A stretch of 64,000 bases of DNA, taken from Avena insularis (taxonomy: Eukaryota > Streptophyta > Magnoliopsida > Poales > Poaceae). The notes below the pieces were generated by a model, which worked only from the letters and a program-made list of their open reading frames with translations, ran no database searches and had not been told where the DNA came from. How positions within the stretch are numbered: position 1 is the first letter of the stretch; each line of letters opens with the position of its first letter. Below, piece after piece: positions 58,690 through 64,000 of the stretch. The stretch lies in NCBI GenBank assembly GCA_023614405.1, contig CM042684.1:531882682-531946681 (forward strand), given 5' to 3'. The position numbers were made by a program, and so were the translations under genes.

Positions 58690-59631
58690 CTTTGGTGGTT
58701 TTTGAGATGCAATCAATATGTATTTTGAACTATGTCACATATTATGACACCACGCGAAGGATTTACATTGTTCGGATTTTTTTTGAATTTCCTATGCCCG
58801 TTTCCAATTTCCCCCGTTTCAAACTATGGTCAAACCGGCGGGCATGAAGATAGGGGACGAGCCTCACTAAAATTTGCATTAGATATCTGAAGAAACATCA
58901 TATTGTGAGTCTAAAAATGATTTTTCAAAAAATCATGAGCATTAGATCATGTACCTGTAGTTCAAACCAGACCCACTTCCTACCAATCTGGGAAACATTT
59001 GTATTTTTCACCTGGGCTGGACGGAAAGATTTGAGATACCCCGGTTGGGACCTCGTCCATGAAAGGTGGTCTTGTATTTTTGAGAAATGGGGTGGTATCA
59101 TTTAGAATTATCTCTTTGGTGGCTGCTTCACAAAATGCCCTATTTTTGGCACCGTTTTTGGCTCATTTTGAGAAGGATTTTTCGAGATGCAATCAATATA
59201 CCAAGTTTTGTATTTTTACTTGCAACTATGTCACATAATATGACACCACGCGAAGGATTTACATTGTTCGGACCGTTTTAGAATTTCTTATGCCCGTTTC
59301 CAAAATTTCCCGTTTCAAACTATGGTCAAACCGGCGGGCATGATGATTGGGTACGAGCCTCGCTAAAACTTCATTAGATCTCTGAAGAAACATCATATTG
59401 TGAGTCTAAAAATGATTTTTTCAAAAAATCATGAGCATTAGATCATGTACCTGTAGTTCAAACCGGACCCACTTCCTACCGATTCGGCACACATTTGTCT
59501 TTTTCACCAGGGGTGGACAGAAAGGTTTGAGATACCCCGGTTGGGACATCGTCCATGGAAGGTGGTCTAGTATTTTTGAAAAATGGGGTGGTATCATTTA
59601 TAATTAGCCCTTTGGTGGTTGCTTCACACAA
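58690..59631 (+). repeat. Tandem direct repeat, about 480-496 bp period, two copies
   Basis: Landmarks recur: GATGCAATCAATAT at 58706 and 59186, GACACCACGCGAAGG at about 58745 and 59241, and AAATCATGAGCATTAGATCA about 500 bp apart. A third start (CTTTGGTGGTTGCTTCAC) at 59610 is cut by CACTA-2. Small indels change the spacing. No coding signal. Confidence 0.85.
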
Positions 59632-59880
59632 CACTACTAGGAAACAACTTATCTGTGGCGCATGGGTTTTGTAATTCTGTGGCGCATATCTGATGCGCCA
59701 CTGCTATGTCGCTACTAAATTTTATTTCTATGGCGCATATTGATATGCGCCATAGAATTCCTAGATTTCGGTGGCGCATTTAACCTGATGCACCACATAA
59801 TTATTTTCAGTGGCGCATTCTCCTCCATGCGCCACAGAAAGGCAATGCGCCACAGAAAACTTCACATATGCGCCACAAAT
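59632..59880. repeat. CACTA-2 terminal inverted repeat and subterminal GTGGCGCAT array
   Basis: After CACTACTAGGAAA, about eleven copies of GTGGCGCAT or its complement ATGCGCCAC occur in about 220 bp (for example near 59655, 59680, 59692, 59731, 59743, 59769, 59808, 59826, 59843 and 59868). Some are paired head to head. In En/Spm such motifs bind the TNPA protein. Confidence 0.85.
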
Positions 59881-60649
59881 TATCTTATAGGTATTCAAAG
59901 TAAAATACAGTCCTGGTACAGAATCAGGTATTTATACAGGATTTATACACATCAGTAGAGAAACAGTACATAATTTATACATTGCACATAGTTTGTGAAA
60001 ACCGATATATAATACAGACACAAGTATAATGTCATCACAATTAGAGACCGATCGAGATACATATATAGTGTCAAATGCCGAATACAAAGTTCATATCATC
60101 TCACATTACAAATATGAAGTGGGCACCATCTACACTAGGATCAAATAGAATACAGCTGTGATTATGTTGAGGAAGAGCAGGAGCCCGACCAATATCTTCA
60201 TCCGGTTCTTCTTCCATAGGTGGTTCCTCCACTTGGCTATGACAACCTCGCTAGTCGCGTATCCTTTGTAGTTGTTGCCACTGAACTGATTCAATTATTT
60301 CTGATAGTCCTCCCACTCCTCGTCGACTCCTGGAACCCGACCCTTATACACCACAAACCACTTCGCCATCTCTATAGACAATAAGGCATGTTAGTAAATC
60401 ATGCAACAAAAAGAATTAAAGGGTACACATGCATATATGTTCACAAAAATTAAAGCAAAGGAACAATAAACCCAAAATATAGCATCGCGATCATCATAGA
60501 AGTAATAAGTTCAACGACAACACGACCACAAGATAGCGATACACGTCCATCGATACACAAACTCATGAAGATAGTAAAGTTTATGACACACACACTACAC
60601 GTGTCCATCGAGAATATACACAGACTCGATCATGCTAGGCACACATCGA
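59881..60649 (-). other. CACTA-2 3' noncoding region
   Basis: About 770 bp without coding signal between the subterminal repeats and the stop of ORF2. AT-rich with ACACAC-type patches. No further element is recognised. Confidence 0.7.
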
Positions 60650-63600
60650 TCATGAAGACTTCTTCTCGCTTGGCTTCGGGAACGGTAGATAGACCTCTTT
60701 CGTAGTCCACGTCCTGGTGTCACCCTGCTTATGGAGGCGTTCTTCGATCTCCCTCTTAGTCAACCCTCTGGAATGTTGTAGGCCCCCCCCTTGTGTTGAC
60801 ATCTTCAACGATGATTTCCGACAACTTCAGCTGGATGCAATAGAAGTCTTCTCTAAGATCATCATCGTCGATTTGCGCCAACCTTTCGGCCCATCCTCGG
60901 AGACTAGATGGCAGTGTTAGCTTCTGGCAATCCCGGACATAGCCTTTAAGGTGATGGAGGACGTAGAAGGCCTCCTTAGCGCTACCAGTAGCCGGCTGCT
61001 TGACGCAGGGGAACTCGAGCACGTGCTTGAACACGTGTTTGCCATTCTTGATACAATCCCCCTTATTGGCGAAGGGGCATCCCTTTTTGGCATAGCCCTC
61101 AATAGACTCATTGAGAACACCCCTTATTCTGGTGTAGTCTTTCTTCTTCCTCAAACTCCACGAGTCAAAATACGTGGCTAGCGAAAACCTCGGGGCAATG
61201 ACGATGAGTGTGCAGTATTTGTTTCTGCGCAACACAGTTGGAACGGGATGTTGGAAAAAGAGCAAAGGAAGAAATCTAGATACGAAAGTCATAAGTTATG
61301 GCGGCAAGCGAGTGTGTACTTACTTGGGAAAGAAAGGCAAAAGAAGTGTGTTATTCCTCTTGTTGTCCACCATGAACTTCTCGAGATACGCCATCGCCTT
61401 GGTCCGTGTCTCTGATCCTTCGACCAACTGGATGTCCCGCATGTAGTAGGGATCCACTATCGCAACTTGCGGGGTACTCTCTCTCTCTTGATCTTCATCG
61501 CCAGATTGAGCGCGTATAGACGGACCAAGTTATAGTCCAGCCGTTTCGAGAGAAACAGCTTGAAGACGTCCTCGTACGCTATGAAGAATAGATTCGTGGA
61601 GTCTTCATGGACAAAGCCCACGTCCGATGGCACCTTGGCCGTGAAAACTAGGTAATTTGGATCTTTGTCTTTAAGAAGGAGGCCCTCTAGTGTCTTGATA
61701 CCCTCATGCAAAGTTAACATGGATCCAGAGGCGACGCGGAGTAGCTCAGGAGTCAATATCGGTTCACCAGCTACATGCACTCGGGGCAAGCCATCCTGGC
61801 TGGCTGGTACGATGCCGTCTTGAGCACGGATCCTCTTCGGAGGAGGCTGGCTCGTAGCCTTATTCTTAGTTCTCTTCCTGGGCTTCTTCGCAATAGTGTC
61901 CTGCACTACCATCTACTCATCGGCCGCTTTCGGAGTGTGTTAGGGATGAAAACCAATCCCGGTTTCTCCTGTGGATCAGCGGCTGGAGGCGTCTCTTGAG
62001 AAAAACCATGGAAGACCAGGCGCTGCATGCATGTACTGGGACGACCAGCTTGATTGTCGCGAGCGGTGAAGGGTTCTTCATCCACACAAAGCATATACAA
62101 TCCTTTGTCGGTGCCGGTGTTGATGAAGCCATCGACGTCAACCAATTCATCATCATCTTTGTGGTTCCCATCATGTGGTGGTGGTGGCGGGGCCGATGGC
62201 GGTTGCGGCGCAACGTCTTCGCCTTGGGGCGGTACACAAGCTCCCAAGATTTGTTCGTGACAACTAGTGGTGGTGATGACGACTGGCTTCCGAGGTGGTG
62301 GCCGGACGATCGAGGTGGCGCCGGTGCGTCCTCCCCCCGCAAGACGAATCTGGGTCTTCGGCCATGTCAAGGGCCAGTTGTGGCATTCTGCAAGGGTCTT
62401 GTGTTCGTCGGCTCCCTGAGGTTGAAAGGGGGGTCCATGTCATCGCACCCTGGCAACACCCGAGCCATCCTGACCCTCGTCACGTCATCATCCATTGGAT
62501 TGTTGTGCATCGTACGGCTTGCCGGTTGTATGAGAGTGCCCTTGGCAACATCCTTCAACTCGCCGCCGGCAACTTTAAGCAGGAGTATGCAAGTAGTGTC
62601 CTGATTCAAAACATGTTGGGCATCATGAGATGGCAGCAGTCATCAAAGGCATAAAGGAGATGACTTGCACTAACTAATTAGTTACCTTGGTGATGGCGTT
62701 GAGCTCGGCTAATGAAGTGTCTGCACCTTCATCTTCAGCTCTTCAACAACAGCTTTATCCTTAGCCGCCAACTGGTTCTTCCTCTCCCTTCTTTTCTTGG
62801 CATCCTCTTTGTAGTACTCCTTAAACATCATGCTTGTACCGAAGCCGGACACACGGCCAGCTGAGGACGGCGGCAACCCCTTGTCCCTCTTCTTGTAAGC
62901 GTCCGTCGTGCTGTTGAAAACCGTGTCCCACGGCTCCGTCGAATCCTGGGACTACTCTTTGGTAGGAGCATTCAGTTCATTCTCCTGCAGAGACAAGGAA
63001 AGGTGAACCCATTTAAATTTTTGGCTTCATTATTTTAATTAGAACGCAATAGACTAGATCGGCGATAAATTCCTTACCACCTCCTGCTCGAAGTCCTTCA
63101 CCTCCGGATCGACGGTGACGAACTGCCCTGTAATCGGGTGCAGGTAGTAGCGTGCCCGGACAAAGTTCCTAAGCTACAAGTCTGTGATTTTAAGCCACGG
63201 GTTGTCTTTACCCAGGCATTCAAGCTCGGCGTCCTCCTTGTCCCAAATGGGATGTTTTCCTCTATAACCGCCGCTTCCAAGCCTGGTTACCTATGTTCTG
63301 TTCCCGCATTCTCCTGCCCCAGTTAGTCCATTTTATAGCGTCAGTGGTAGCTATATCTGCCTTGAATATCTTAAACTCTTCTTCGTCAAGCATCAGATTT
63401 TTCTTACTAATAACCTCCCAGCTTTCACCTTCGTCAATGCTCTTCTTTACTCGGGTTTTCCAGCTGCTCAAGCATTGCTCATCTTCGTGAGGGCTAGTTT
63501 GTTCACCGGGTTCTTTCTCTCCAGGTTTTTGAACCGCTGTGGGAATGTGTATCGCTTGTGAAGCTTCTTAAGGAGGTTATCGACCAAAGCCGCATTGGCA

Positions 63601-63986
63601 GCACATCTGATGTACTTCGTGTTAATCGACATGCTTTCCCGGACGATGCATCCGAGTTGCATGCCGTACCCTTTGGCAAACGCCGCAGGCGCAATGAGTT
63701 GGCCACTTTTTGTGACTTCAGTGAACTCATCGCAGACGGTGGCGAGCACTTGCGGCTTCCAATCCTTCATTTCCTTCTTCTTCTTCTACATAGTGGCCGG
63801 GTTGCTGCTACCGCCATCGGTGCGCTCGTCGCCATCAGTGCGGGCATCGGTGGTGTCATCCTCCTCGCCACCTTCACTAGTTTCATCGTAGTCGTCTTCG
63901 TCCCCCTCATAATCATCATCTCCCTCATTGCCCCCAGCAGCTCTGGCGGCGGTCGCCTCCTCCTCTGGTGGTGGTGTCATCCTCAT
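60650..63986 (-). pseudogene. CACTA-2 ORF2: transposase_24-like N-terminus with Ulp1-like C-terminus
   Basis: A gene of at least four exons with canonical GT-AG introns of 85-99 bp: exons about 63078-63986 (5' end uncertain), 62686-62984, 61324-62600 and 60650-61224. N-terminal parts: an acidic Asp/Glu tract, WKTRVKKSIDEGESWEVIS, TDAIKWTNWGRRMRE, NFVRARYYLHPITGQFVT. Middle: GFGTSMMFKEYYKEDAKKRR and a polypeptide with ILTPELLRVASGSMLTLHEG. The C-terminus is like the Ulp1 (SUMO protease) fold: CTLIVIAPRF, YFDSW, FPCVKQPATGS, FYVLHHLKGYVRD. Breaks: TAG at 63786, a shift near 63475, a GA run at about 61480 and a C8 run at 60781-60788. The Asp is kept, but His and Cys of the triad are not evident. 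Confidence 0.75.
62985..63077 (-). other. CACTA-2 ORF2 intron (93 bp)
   Basis: On the minus strand the donor GTAAGG and the acceptor CTCTGCAG fit plant consensus, with an AT-rich body. Two further introns are at 62601-62685 (GTAACT to ATCAG) and 61225-61323 (GTAAGT to GCGCAG). Confidence 0.7.
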
Positions 63987-64000
63987 CTCCTCTTCCTCCT

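Larger units (their letters stand above)
57050..59631 (+). mobile_element. CACTA-1 fragment (transposase and tandem-repeat tail)
   Basis: Directly after the Athila-2 LTR, a CACTA/En-Spm transposase resumes mid-protein, followed by about 0.95 kb of tandem repeats typical of CACTA 3' regions. The tail is interrupted at 59632 by CACTA-2. The 5' half of the gene, expected on the far side of Athila-2, has been lost to the deletion at 28579. Its terminal inverted repeats are not in the window. Confidence 0.8.
59632..64000 (-). mobile_element. CACTA-2 (3' end and ORF2), continuing past the window
   Basis: Begins with CACTACTAGGAAA, a typical CACTA terminal inverted repeat, then subterminal repeats, a noncoding stretch, and a multi-exon minus-strand gene. 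The flanking CAA (59629-59631) is one copy of the expected 3-bp duplication. The other end and the main transposase lie to the right. Confidence 0.85.

Noticed and set aside
57050..63986. Transposase and Ulp1-like gene as one CACTA element
   Set aside because: They are convergent and separated by CACTACTAGGAAA in start orientation at 59632, so two elements are more likely.

Overview
The window looks like intergenic DNA from a large grass genome, most likely a Pooideae/Triticeae cereal. I found no host gene, rRNA, tRNA or CRISPR. Almost every base belongs to nested transposable elements: Angela/BARE-like Copia elements with LTRs opening TGTTGGAGATATGCCC or TGAAGGAGATATGCCC (read on the minus strand), a gag-bearing Ty3/Gypsy element, three Athila-lineage Gypsy elements whose primer sites match TGGCGCCGTTGTCGGGGA, a solo LTR, and two CACTA transposons. 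The tribe call rests on family resemblance and is an inference.

Layout. Copia-1 (1-8008, minus; left LTR cut by the window) sits in the gag of a plus-strand Gypsy element (8009-10165, resuming 27913-28578). That gag is split again by Athila-1 (10166-27912, minus, target duplication CACGC). Athila-1 carries gag, protease, RT and RNase H, no integrase, and an extra 3' ORF, and is itself split by Copia-2 (12244-21081, minus). A deletion junction near 28579 joins the Gypsy protease to the middle of a Copia-3 LTR (28579-36282, minus). Copia-3 lies in the broken 5' LTR of Athila-2 (36283-57049, plus). The same 5' LTR is also hit by Athila-NA (36439-44056, minus, target duplication GGGCT), which has no pol and a single private ORF. 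Athila-2 integrase is split by a 4-kb solo LTR (48330-52303). Athila-2 itself interrupts the transposase of CACTA-1 (57050-59631), whose tail is interrupted by CACTA-2 (59632 to the window end, minus coding).

How the parts relate. The three Athila-type elements share a 3' plan that ordinary gag-pol annotation does not explain. A palindromic or hairpin module sits in U3 just upstream of the likely TATA box and again downstream of the main ORF, in two elements directly before an extra 3' ORF that has its own TATATACTTC box. A second copy of the polypurine tract lies about 1 kb upstream of the terminal one. A conserved hairpin lies beside the terminal polypurine tract. In Athila-1 and Athila-NA the module is a hairpin built on AACTATACGGC/GCCGTATAGTT, in tandem units of about 103 bp.

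Nearly all coding regions are decayed. Exceptions are the 224-codon 3' ORF of Athila-2 and the 375-codon ORF of Athila-NA, which are open throughout. Coordinates of LTR ends come from TG...CA termini, primer sites, polypurine tracts and LTR-to-LTR comparison by eye. Lineage names are from memory of family features, without a database search.
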